DNA of 64,000 bases, taken from NCBI RefSeq assembly GCF_030463565.1, contig NC_134648.1:10519806-10583805 (forward strand), given 5' to 3'. Positions 1 through 9,609 of this stretch are shown piece by piece (position 1 is the stretch's first letter; every line of letters starts with the position of its first letter). Below the pieces are notes generated by a model. The model was not told the origin of the DNA, made no database searches, and saw only the letters and a list, made by a program, of their open reading frames with translations. This DNA is from Pelecanus crispus (lineage: Eukaryota > Chordata > Aves > Pelecaniformes > Pelecanidae). The position numbers were made by a program, and so were the translations under genes.

Positions 1-612
1 ATAGCTCTGTTCTTGTCATAAATGAGTTGCTAAAGCAACCTTGAGCTTATTGATGGTCTTTAAATGGTCCAGGTCATTAGAGCTCAGGTGTTAGTCCCAT
101 TGTTTTTTGCATCAAGTGCATTTGGTTGCTTTTTTAAATAGAAAGTGTTTTAAGGTAAATTTTATGGTAATTATTGGTGGTACATTTTTTAACATGGTAA
201 TTTTCCAGGCATGTTGCTCACAAATTATTGCAAAGATAGATCAGGTTTTGGCCTAAACAAAACATGACAGCTTCTTTTACCAAGATTTTTTTTTCTTCTT
301 TAAAGAAGTCTTTAAAAATCGCAGAAAGACATTCCTTTGTATAGTTTAGCAATTTAAAAGAAAATGAGAGATTGTTATTAATTATTTCTTTGGAGCATTC
401 TGTGGGACTTCTAGTTGCAAAAGCTTCTACTAAACATTTCCAAGAAATTCAGGTAATTAACTACCCTGAATTGTCTTGGCTTTCTGTAATATTTTTGTAG
501 GAGATTTAGATTTAGATAATAAACAAATCCAGCTCTTTTCTGTTTCAGAGAAAATAAAGATTTCTCTTCTAAACAAAGCTAATATTTTTGAGATGTTATT
601 TTCATAGCTGTA

Positions 613-1430
613 TCATAGAATCATAGAATGCTTTGGGTTGGAAGGGACCTTTAGAGGTCATCTAGCCCAACCCCCCTGCAGTAAACAGGGACAGCTTTAA
701 CTAGATCAGGTTGCTCAGAGCCCCATCCAACCTGACCTGGAATGATTCCAAGGATGGGGCCTCTACCACCTCTCTGGGCAACCTGTTCCAATGCTTGACC
801 ACCCTCATTGTAAAAAACTTCTTTCTAATGTCTAGTCTAAATCTATTCTTCTTTAGTTTAAACCCATTATTCCTTGTCCTGTCACAACAGGCCTTATTAA
901 AAAGATTCTCCCCATCTTTCCTGTAGGCCCCCTTTAAGTATTGGAAGGCTGCAATAAGGTCTCCTCGCAGCCTTCTCCTCTCCAGGCTGAACAACCCCAA
1001 CTCTCTCAGCCTGGCCTCGTAGGAGAGGTGCTCCAGCCCTCGGATCATTTTTGTGGCCTCCTCTGGACTTGCTCCAGCAGGTCCATGTCCTTCTTGTGCT
1101 GAGGGCCCCAGAGCTGGACGCAGTACTCCAGTTGAGGTCTCACCAGAGCAGAGTAGAGAGGCAGAATCACCTCCCTCGACCTGCTGGCCACGCTTCTTTT
1201 GATGCAGCCCAGGATACGGTTGGCTTTCTGGGCTGCAAGCGCACATTGTTGGCTCATGTCCAGCTTTTCATCCACCAGTACCCCCAAGTCCTTCTCCGCA
1301 GGGCTGCTCTCAATCTCTTCATCCCCCAACCTGTACTGATATCGGGGGTTGCCCCGTCCCAGGTGCAGGACCTTGCACCTGGCCTTGTTGAACCTCATGA
1401 GGTTCACACAGGCCCACCTCTCCAGCTTGT
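613..1430 (-). mobile_element. CR1 LINE, 5'-truncated, frameshifted
   Basis: The left edge carries the CR1 3' terminus on the minus strand: repeats of the 8-mer TCATAGAA followed by the typical TTTGGGTTGGAAGGGACC block. Minus-strand frames at 1407-1045 and 1246-701 encode the end of CR1 ORF2, downstream of the RT core, including [49 protein letters not shown] and the terminal [14 protein letters not shown]. The two halves lie in different frames, so there is a frameshift near 1045-1100 and the copy is dead. It is cut at the 5' side at about 1430, where a 12-T run separates it from the TTC3 retrocopy. It is clearly a different subfamily from the copies at 1602 and 36179. Confidence 0.95.
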
Positions 1431-1446
1431 AAAATTTTTTTTTTTT

Positions 1447-1601
1447 ACAAAGAGCTCAGTTTCCATACAGAAGATGGTTTGTGGGACAAAACTTTATGGC
1501 TTTAGTGTATGACATTATAGCACGATCAAAATTTCTTTGGAAAAATTCCTCATTTCCTTTCTGTTTCATAGATTCACTGTTCTCCCTACAGTTTTCACAG
1601 G
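1447..1601 (-). pseudogene. TTC3: TTC3 retropseudogene, 3' segment (first TPR)
   Basis: Read on the minus strand immediately after the CR1 3' end, this stretch translates CENCRENSESMKQKGNEEF, then FDRAIMSYTKAIKFCP and HLLYGN-stop-ALC. That is a tetratricopeptide repeat, and it matches the segment of TTC3 that follows the EDCNLxEE motif. The stop (TCA on plus at 1456-1458, TGA on minus) sits where TTC3 has Arg, consistent with CGA to TGA decay. It continues the frame of the 2840-3569 segment once the intervening CR1 is removed. It ends at 1447 against a 12-T run (A on the sense strand), with no further TTC3 recognised beyond the older CR1. TTC3 identity rests on remembered protein sequence, not on a search. 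Confidence 0.8.
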
Positions 1602-2839
1602 TCATAGAATCATAGAATCATAGAATCATAGAATCATCTAGGTTGGAAAAGACCTTTAAGATCATCCAGTCCAACCATTAACCTACACTACCAAGCCCAC
1701 TCTAGACTAATCAAGGGTAGACCAGACTAAACCATATCCCGAAGTGCCACATCTACCCGTTTTTTAAACGCCTCCAGGGATGGTGACTCCACCACCTCTC
1801 TGGGCAGCCTGTTCCAATGCCTGACCACCCTTTCCGTAAAGAAATTCTTCCTAATCTCCAGTCTAAACCTCCCCTGGCGCAGCTTAAGCCCATTTCCTCT
1901 TGTCCTATCGCTAGCTACTTGGGAGAAGAGACCAACACCCACCTCACTACAACCTCCTTTCAGGTAGTTGTAGAGAGCGATAAGGTCTCCCCTCAGCCTC
2001 CTCTTTTCCAGGCTAAACAACCCCAGTTCCCTCAGCCGCTCCTCATAAGACTTGTTCTCCAGACCCTTCACCAGCTTCGTTGCCCGCCTCTGAACACGCT
2101 CCAGCACCTCAATGTCTTTCTTGTAGTGAGGGGCCCAAAACTGGACACAGTATTCCAGGTGCGGCCTCACCAGCGCCGAGTACAGGGGGATAATCACCTC
2201 CCTGCTCCTGCTGGCCACAGCATTCCTGATACAAGCCAGGATGCTGTTGGCCTTCTTGGCCACCTGGGCACACTGCTGGCTCAAGTTCAGCCGGCTATCT
2301 ACTAACACCCCCAGATCCTTTTCGGCCAGGCAGCTTTCCAGCCACTCCTCCCCAAGCCTGTAGCGTTGCATGGGGTTGTTGTGACCGAAGTGCAGGACCC
2401 GGCACTTGGCCTTGTTGAACCTCATACAGTTGGCCATGGCCCATCGATCCAGCCTGTCCAGGTCCCTCTGCAGGGCCATCCTACCCTCGAGCAGATCGAC
2501 ACTCCCACCCAATTTGGTGTCGTCTGCAAACTTACTGAGGGTGCACTCGATCCCCTCATCCAGATCATTGATAAAGATATTGAACAAGACTGGCCCTAAA
2601 ACAGAGCCCTGGGGAACACCGCTCGTGACCGGCCGCCAACTGGACTTAACACCATTTATCACTACTCTCTGGGCTCGGCCACCCAACCAGTTCTTTACCC
2701 AGCGAAGAGTATGCCTGTCTAAGCCGTGAGCTGCCAGCTTCCCGAGGAGGATATTATGCGAGACGGTGTCAAAAGCTTTGCTAAAGTCCAGGTAGATGAC
2801 ATCCACAGCCTTTCCATCATCTACCAGGCGGGTCACAGC
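1602..2839 (-). mobile_element. young CR1 LINE inserted in TTC3 retrocopy
   Basis: A 1.24-kb 5'-truncated CR1 on the minus strand. Its 3' end at 1602 has about four tandem TCATAGAA units. The RT frame is fully open from the truncation point to the stop at 1727. It contains [14 protein letters not shown], the [16 protein letters not shown] block, the catalytic FADDTKLGG (YxDD equivalent) and the C-terminal [14 protein letters not shown] motif. It lacks ORF1, the endonuclease and the N-terminal RT, so it cannot move by itself. Compared by eye with the copy at 36179-37266 it differs at only about ten positions over 1.08 kb, so both are recent. It is flanked on both sides by TTC3-derived sequence in the same orientation. 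No clear target-site duplication is seen, as is usual for CR1. Confidence 0.95.
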
Positions 2840-3569
2840 TTTAAATTCTTCAACTAAATTACAATCTTCCAAAGCAACTTTAGTAATATAGCGTTTGCAT
2901 TCAGCAAAGAAAATTTCAAGATAGATCCATCCAAAATCACCAAGTTTCTCCAGCCTCTGCAGAATACCAACATCACCTGTGTATCTGACCCAATCAAGTG
3001 CATCCCCAACATCAGACACCATTTTCTATTCTGCTGCCAATTCTCAGTATACCACCAATAAAAGGTGGAACGTTAACAACTTTTTAAATTAAATCAACAA
3101 GGTCTTCCAAAACCGCTAAGTCACAGAGTCTCTTCCAATTCTGGTCTAAAACCTATGAACTCCAATCAGCTACCAAAGAATTACTTTCACTTTTGAAGAG
3201 AAAAGGCCAAAAGATACGTATTTTAATAACATTGCAATATTCTTGCAATATGTCAACCGGCTGACTGCGCCACACTTCACAGGGATCAGCATCTGTTTTA
3301 GGCTTACGCGTTGATTGCTGTACAAACACTCCATGGCCCAATTCACAACAAGATTTATTACCAGCATAAAAAGCCAAGGCTGCAAACTCAGATTTGGATA
3401 TAGGTTCACCCATGGTACATGATCCGGCTGGCTCAGCGGGCAGCATCTCAGCAACTATTGCCACATCCTGGGAGAGCAGTGTTGAAACGCTCCGCCGGGC
3501 GGCCCCATCTGACAGCACCAGCGGGGCAGCCCCGTCCAGGCCGCGCGTCCCCGGCCCGCCCTGCCCCCA
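2840..3569 (-). pseudogene. TTC3: TTC3 retropseudogene, 5' segment with leader
   Basis: The minus-strand reading gives an intronless TTC3-like N-terminus. In order: ATG at 3416 (MGEPISKSEFAALAFYAG), CEVWRSQPVDILQEYCNVIK, IFWPFLF, then [45 protein letters not shown] and [22 protein letters not shown]. These line up with the N-terminal region that TTC3 carries ahead of its TPRs. Breaks are a TAG at 3153-3155, a TAA at 3084-3086 and a one-base frameshift near 3022. Upstream of the ATG, to about 3569, lies a very GC-rich stretch unlike its AT-rich surroundings, which looks like the parent mRNA's CpG-island leader. The multi-exon parent reduced to one block indicates an mRNA-derived copy. The CR1 at 1602-2839 splits it just after EEFK. 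Confidence 0.82.
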
Positions 3570-3574
3570 TGTAA

Positions 3575-4660
3575 TGACATCTAATCATGGTCCAGGCATT
3601 GTGTTATGTGCTGTACAGACAGAACAGTCTTTATTCCTAAAGACAAAGAAACTGAGAGTGAGTGGAAGAGAAATCCATGTAAGTAGAACTAATCACTGGG
3701 CAAGTGGAAGGATTAGAGGAGAGCAGATGAGAAATCTTTCTGTGGGTTATATGGTGGAAGACAAAATGTGGGAGAAGAAAGGGGACTGTAGCTGAGTGGA
3801 AGTGAAGGAAACAGTCAATACCTTTAATCAAATCATGTCTGGAAGAAACATGCAAAATCCTTTGCAGGGTGATAAGTGGAGGGTGAGTTTGGAGAGGCAG
3901 TTTGGGAAGAGAGCTCATGGCTGTGGGAGTCAGTTTAAATTGGGTGAAGTATAGTTGCTCAGCCAGAAATACAACAGAAACAGAGACGAGAGCAAATGTC
4001 TAAAGGGTGAAGCCAGCTGGACAGCAGGAATTGGGACAAAGATGCTTTGCAGCATAACAGCAAAAGCAGTAGATATTTTGGGGGAGAGAGTCAGTGGTTG
4101 ATAGATAAGATATGGGGGGCAAAAGAGTAAAAGAAAAAAAAAGCAAAGGAGCACATGAACTATGTAATGACACATAAACTCATCAGGGCAGTGGAGCAGG
4201 AGAAAGGTGGCTGAAAGATACAGTGAACCACCTCTGATAAGCAAAAGTCATGGAAAGTGACTTTGAGATGTGTGACAGTGAGAGGGAAGGAGCAAATAGG
4301 TCACATTAGGAGCCGGTCAAAGTAGAGACAGGTCATTCAAAAAGAATTCAGAAGAGCGGTACAGTAGGAATAAGGGGAGCCTGATGCTCTGGTGGGATGA
4401 TCACATGGTTGACATTTGCCAGAGGAGGAGATGCCAAATCTTGATGAGTGCAGGGTATGATGACCTGGGCTTAGGACTGCTCTGTCCAGGCTCTCCTGGC
4501 TTCCTGATAGCTTGAAGTATAAGTTTTATGAGCCACCACAGTCTTCCCACCCCATGGAAACTCCCGTAGAGAGTAAGGATGATGGAGAGAGCTGAGTATG
4601 TAGTAGCTGACAGCAATATACAGGAAGAAGAAAAAATGAGAGCTACAGAACCTCAAAAAA
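3575..4660 (-). repeat. purine-rich ancient LINE remnant (L3/CR1-like)
   Basis: The plus strand is strongly A/G-rich for about 1 kb and lacks any credible frame. It opens with CATCTAATCATGGTCCAGGC and GTGCTGTACAGACAGAAC, resembling the antisense of an old amniote LINE (L3/CR1-L3 type) that typically reads GTGCTGTACAAACACAGAAC. A later block, ACAAAGATGCTTTGCAGC at about 4035, resembles another segment of the same family. Family assignment is from memory and uncertain; RepeatMasker would settle it. Short frames on either strand here are not convincing genes. Confidence 0.45.
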
Positions 4661-5217
4661 AAAAAAAAAAGTAAAAAGGAGAAAAGGAAGAAGAAGAACG
4701 TACTGAAAATTACACCAGGTTGTATGGAGAACTACAGTCTGACCCCTAGGCATCCAGCAAGAGAAAATGACAATAAATGATGAATTAAATGAGATAATAA
4801 TGCATACCAATTAATGAAGCTCATAATAGGGGCTGAATTTATTTTGAAAATTGTTTTTAAAGTAGGTGATCTGATTTGACATGTACAACTTTGTTTATTC
4901 AGTTATTCTGAACAGCTATCGTCTAAGAAGCACAGGTGTGAATTCCTTTTCTAGCTCTTTTTTTTCTTTTTAGTTACAAAGCTGATTGCAAAGGCTTTTA
5001 AAAACCTGGCTTCCTCAGCAAAGCGTTTCAAGTTCTCTGTAATAATTCTGAATACAAGATTAATTATTTTCCTGCAGTAAGACGTTATATTGAACATAAT
5101 TTAATTCTGATATCTTACTGCATGGCTTGCTTGTGAATGTTTACATGTAAACAATTTCTCCTTCTAAAAGTTCATATATAATAAAGTAGTTCTGATTTCT
5201 TTGGGCTTCTACAGATG

Positions 5218-5345
5218 GAAGTCAGCCTGATTGCAGGAATTAGAACAAAGATGTTTTGCAGTCTAACAGCAAAAGCAGCAGTTATTGTGGGGCAAAGACA
5301 TTCAGTGGTCAAATGATCGAATTCAGTTGGGCAAAAGAGCACACA
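5218..5345 (-). repeat. second copy of the 4013-4135 segment
   Basis: This segment aligns with 4013-4135: both contain GCAGGAATT, ACAAAGATG, TTTTGCAG or CTTTGCAG, TAACAGCAAAAGCAG and GGGGCAAAAGAG in the same order and spacing. Identity by eye is roughly 80 percent. It is either a local duplication or a second fragment of the same old LINE. Between the copies (4660-5217) I see only AT-rich unique-looking DNA with a poly-A run at 4655-4670. Confidence 0.6.
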
Positions 5346-5349
5346 TTGC

Positions 5350-8300
5350 ATGGGGTATAAAGCAGAATTTTTTGAGTATTAACTTCTATCTTGCCATATG
5401 CCAACTCCCTAATTCTGTTTGTATATCACATGAGCTATGCTGTTAGTAATTCATTCAGTAGGAAAATCAAGCTATTCTTGTAAAGTCTGAGAAAGATAGT
5501 TTTCACCATCAGAAGGATTTTCTGGAAGTACCACTTAGTGTTTCCAAATGTGTTGAAACAAATTCCAAACAAGCAAATGAAATCCAAGTGCTTTTAATTC
5601 ATTGTCCTAAAGCATTTAAGGCTATATAATGTATGCACATGTATAAGTAGAGATTTTAGTTTCAATTTGGAATGATTAAAAAATCTCAGAGAGAAGACTA
5701 GTGCATAAATCAGTAAGTGACTGAAACGTATGCTTGACATAAGCATGCATATTGTCCTTAAAGATGTGGCATTTGGGGATGTAAGTACATGTTAATGACT
5801 ACTTCTGTATCTTTCTTTTTATTTTTTCTTTTTTTTTTTTAATCCGACACTGGGTTAATAATTGGTTCTTATCACCCTAGCCAAGGTTAGGACTCCATTA
5901 TACATAACTATATCCCTATTTCTCAGATGAGGATGTGAATGAAAAGGAAATAAAATGACTTTCCCACATCAACACAAGATGCATATGGACTGCAGTGTGA
6001 ATTGAACACAAGCGGGATGAAAGCAACTCTCCAGGAAAATGGCAGTGAAAATAACCACCAAATTATCTCCTTTTTATGTTTTGTTTTTCTTTCAGTTATA
6101 TGTAAATAAAATAGGATAGAGTCTTGGGGTAGTCCACAGAACTGTAACAAAATGTTGTTCAAGTCCCAAACGTCCCAGATGGTTTCATTTACTGTTCTGA
6201 ATAAAAATTAAAACAGTTGCTAGCCCAGAATTTTCAACTTAGAAAGCTCATCTAAAAAGGAAAGTGAGATGGGAACTCAAGTTAAATTTCTTTGTAGATT
6301 TAGCCCAGAAAGACCCATTCAGTTTAAGAATAGTTTAGTGACAGCTCCAAATTCATGTCTTAATAGAATACATGCAGATATGAAAAAGACAAAGGGATTT
6401 TTTTCCTACTAAAATGTTTTCATTTTCTAGTGGGAATAGGAGTAGAAATATGTGTTGTATCTCCAGATGATTTCATTATGCTTGCACTTATTAGATGAAA
6501 TAATAATACTGTAATGGCTAAAACAGTTTCTAAAATTATCTTAGAACCTGTCATATTTAAACAGGATTTTTTTGATTGGCAGTCTAGTTCTGGAATAAAT
6601 ACTGGTTAGTGGGGTTTTTTTTGGTTTTGTTTGTTTGTTTTAGCAGGGTGGGGTTTTTTGTTTAAGATGTTTGCCAGGAATGTTTGGAATATGCCTAAAT
6701 GATGGTACTTGCTTTTAGTTTAACTTGTTGAAAGATACTTTAAGTACAAACTGATTTAAGAAGATATTTATTACTGCTGAATATGTTTTTTAGTATTAGA
6801 ATGTTGTAGGCATAGTGGTTTAAGGATATTGGGTAAGGTTTGGTGCACAGAGGCAACATCTTTTGTTAGACCACTATTGGAAGAAGTGGATAAACTTTTC
6901 CCCCTACCCAACAATATGAACCGGCTTATTTGGCTTGTGTTCTGTCTTCCTACAGACTTGGTTTATGAAAATATTAATCTGATGTTTCCTACAGCAATCA
7001 TCTAGATACAGGTGGTTCTTTTTATGGTGCAAGACCAGAATCTTCATCTTTGCTCCCCTTTGCTCTGGCTTTGTCACAGGTGTGAGTACTCTGGTGGCAC
7101 TCTGCGAGTTTCAGAATTACACCAGCAGTGGTGCGCCATGGGGTGGCTCCAGATCAGGGATGTGTTTAAAAGCAAGGGAAGAGGGAGGCTGAGGCTAGTT
7201 TGGTGCTTTTTACATTGTGTTGCACTGTCTGCCAAAGAGATATGCTATTTTCTTCTGCAGCTTGTGTTGGATGATATATCGGGGATTCCTTGCTTCTGAA
7301 ATTTCATCAGAGATTTAGGTCTTGTTATTTCCATGACCATGGCATGGCCTATGTGTGTGAAGTGTGTACTGAATTTGACTTGAATTCACAATTAATTCAA
7401 AATGAATGGCTGCCATACCTTTACTTGAAGCATAATTAGGATTTTTTCAGAATAGACTTTGGATTTCATTATATTTTGTGCAGCGTGCTAAATACTTGAT
7501 TGCAAGTTGTGTTCAAATGTCTGGAATGCAAATTTTCTCTTTCAGAAGATGTTGCTCTGTAGAATAAAACCATGTAATGAATTCTGCTCATTTACTGGGG
7601 AGTCAGTTATTATTCACATCAAAGAAAGTAAACTTTAAATCTGCACTTGATGCCATAGGTTCTAGAGGGGTGATGAACTATGACATGAGGCTCTGAATAA
7701 CTTTAACAGCTGTGAAATTGCATGAAAACACATTTATTTGCATACAAAAAAAAAAAAAAAGAAGTCTTTGGATATGAATGAGATACTTCTGCTACCAAAA
7801 GAAATTTCTACAAAAAGCATTAAAAAAAATAATTAAGGCACTGTCCAGAGACACTTATGAAGACATTGAAAGTGTTATCATATTCATTGGGCTGGATTGT
7901 CTCACTTACTGGTTACTTGATTTACCTGGTAAGGATAATTGCTGGATTTTATGTAGGAAAACCATTGAGGTTCAATAACAGTGTCATTTCACTGACTTTC
8001 AAAACAGCATTATGTAAATACACAGTAATGAGTTCGCACCAGGAGAGAGAATTCAATGAGGTTTTTTTCCTTGATCATATGCATTGTCTAAATTTGAACT
8101 CCAGATTTGTCATTGGCTTGACATGTTTTTGATAAACAAGTATTGGAACTTAATGAGCAAGTATGAAGGGTGTAATATCATAGGAAAAACAACGTAAGAA
8201 TATCAAGATTATTCTAATGGACAGTGAAGTCTTTGCAGCATAAATTCGATGTCTTACACAAAGAATCCCTGTAGGTAGAATGATAATGCTCTTTGATGGT

Positions 8301-9360
8301 CTCCTCCTCGGGGACACCTAGTAAAGGAATCTTTGAAATGTTTTCTATCAGCCTTTTTTCATATCCCTTGTCAGTTTTAGATGGTTCTTTTCTGTTTAGT
8401 TAAATGAATTTCACTTTTAACATACACTCTAATGTGTAGTCTACTCCATAAAAATGACACTATTGGGTCCTATATTTACTTTAGTTCAGCAACTAAATGT
8501 CAGGTATATTTACTGTTGAAAGCATTACTTGATAAATCCCATATCTGAAAACTCAGGCTAGATTGTAAAAGCTGCGTGGTTTTTGTTATATTTGGTCTAT
8601 TGTCACTGATGCAGGAAAAGTTCAGCAAGAGAAATTATGTCGCTGGGCTTGCAGAAGTACAGTTGACCAGAACTCATTGGATAGCTGTTTTGGTCATGCC
8701 CAAGAAAGAAAATAAATCAATTTTCTTTCCCTTATCTAGGACAACTATATATGGGAGTTTGTCATTTAAGTTGAGATATGGCTGATTGTCCACAAGGATC
8801 GTATCTGTTCTGTAGTTTGTCATAGTCTGTGTTAGAAACACTGTGAGCATGTATTCCTTCAGCTGCAGAACTCTGTCCAGCCTTTGGATGTTACTTACTA
8901 CTAGGCTAATTTGCTTTAGACAGAAATCAACTATATCTCAAACTATGTGCTCTGAGGTATAATGCTAAGGTGCATGTCTTCTAACTAGTATTCCTTCCTG
9001 AAAGAACTGCACCCCCTAGTTCATCACTGTCTTGCAGACCCTGAAATTCAGGGCACATAGACTTTACAAAACATTTTATAAAGCAGTCACATTTTAATTG
9101 TGGTCAAAGCACAAAAGTTGCACAGAAAGTGAAGAACAATCAACAGGTACATGCAAAACTGTCCCTTTACTATCTATGTTATTCAGAGAAGCCTTTGTGT
9201 TTTGGCCATTCCATTTGTAGGACTACTCCCTTCTCTCCTTGGTTACCTCCCCAGTCTTGCCTTCAGGCTCTCATCTCTTCCAAGAACGCCAGCCTCTTAA
9301 AAAAGGGAAGGCCTAGCTATATATGTTGGTGCCTCTATGTCCACTGCAAAACCATCTCCT
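5350..9360. other. AT-rich intergenic DNA, no gene seen
   Basis: No exon, RNA gene or young repeat can be supported. Open frames are short and lack codon bias or recognisable domains. Notable content: an ancient-repeat trace at 5890-6010, T/G-only tracts near 6609-6660, and an A run at 7746-7760. Confidence 0.6.
5890..6010 (+). repeat. ancient MIR/L2-like repeat trace
   Basis: CCCTATTTCTCAGATGAGGA, then AAATGACTTTCCCACA, then GACTGCAGTGTGAATTGAAC keeps the order of the old amniote repeat block 'cccatttcacagatgagg ... aagtgacttgcccaagg ... cagagctgggattgaaccc'. It is heavily diverged. Family name is uncertain. Confidence 0.5.
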
Positions 9361-9371
9361 GAGCAAGGCCA

Positions 9372-9605
9372 GGGTTGTGAAACATGGGAGGACACACCTG
9401 GCTGGGATGGGAGGCCAGATGGCGCTAATTAGCCTTAATGGCCCTGATGAGCCTCACTGGGTACTCCCAACCCCCATGGACCCAGGAGCCCGTTTCAGCT
9501 CAGCTGCGGGGGGACCTATAGCCCTTGCTACACTGAACTGAGCTGGCTCTTGCTACTCCTCGAAAAAAAGGGTTTCAGTGCATGGCTAATAAACACACGG
9601 AAGTG
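9372..9605 (+). mobile_element. possible ERV LTR remnant, GC-rich
   Basis: A sharply GC-richer island within AT-rich DNA contains GGCCAGATGGCGCTAATTAG, CACTGGGTACTCCCAACCCC and CCGTTTCAGCTCAGCTGCGG, then an AATAAA polyadenylation-type hexamer at about 9588 (CTAATAAACAC). The arrangement of a GC-rich body and a terminal AATAAA resembles an avian LTR. No target-site duplication or clear TG...CA ends were established, so it may instead be another repeat or a regulatory island. Confidence 0.35.
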
Positions 9606-9609
9606 GTAA

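Noticed and set aside
1817..2729. Plus-strand open frames of 77-162 codons at 1817-2305, 2366-2599 and 2406-2729 (and their twins at 36378-36866, 36927-37160 and 36967-37350)
   Set aside because: They are antisense shadows of the CR1 reverse-transcriptase frame and occur in both CR1 copies.
2840..3518. Initial idea that the 121-codon minus-strand frame beside the CR1 was an endogenous retroviral gag, or a CR1 template-switch chimera
   Set aside because: TTC3-like sequence continues on the far side of the CR1 (1447-1601), so a CR1 insertion into a TTC3 retrocopy explains both sides better.
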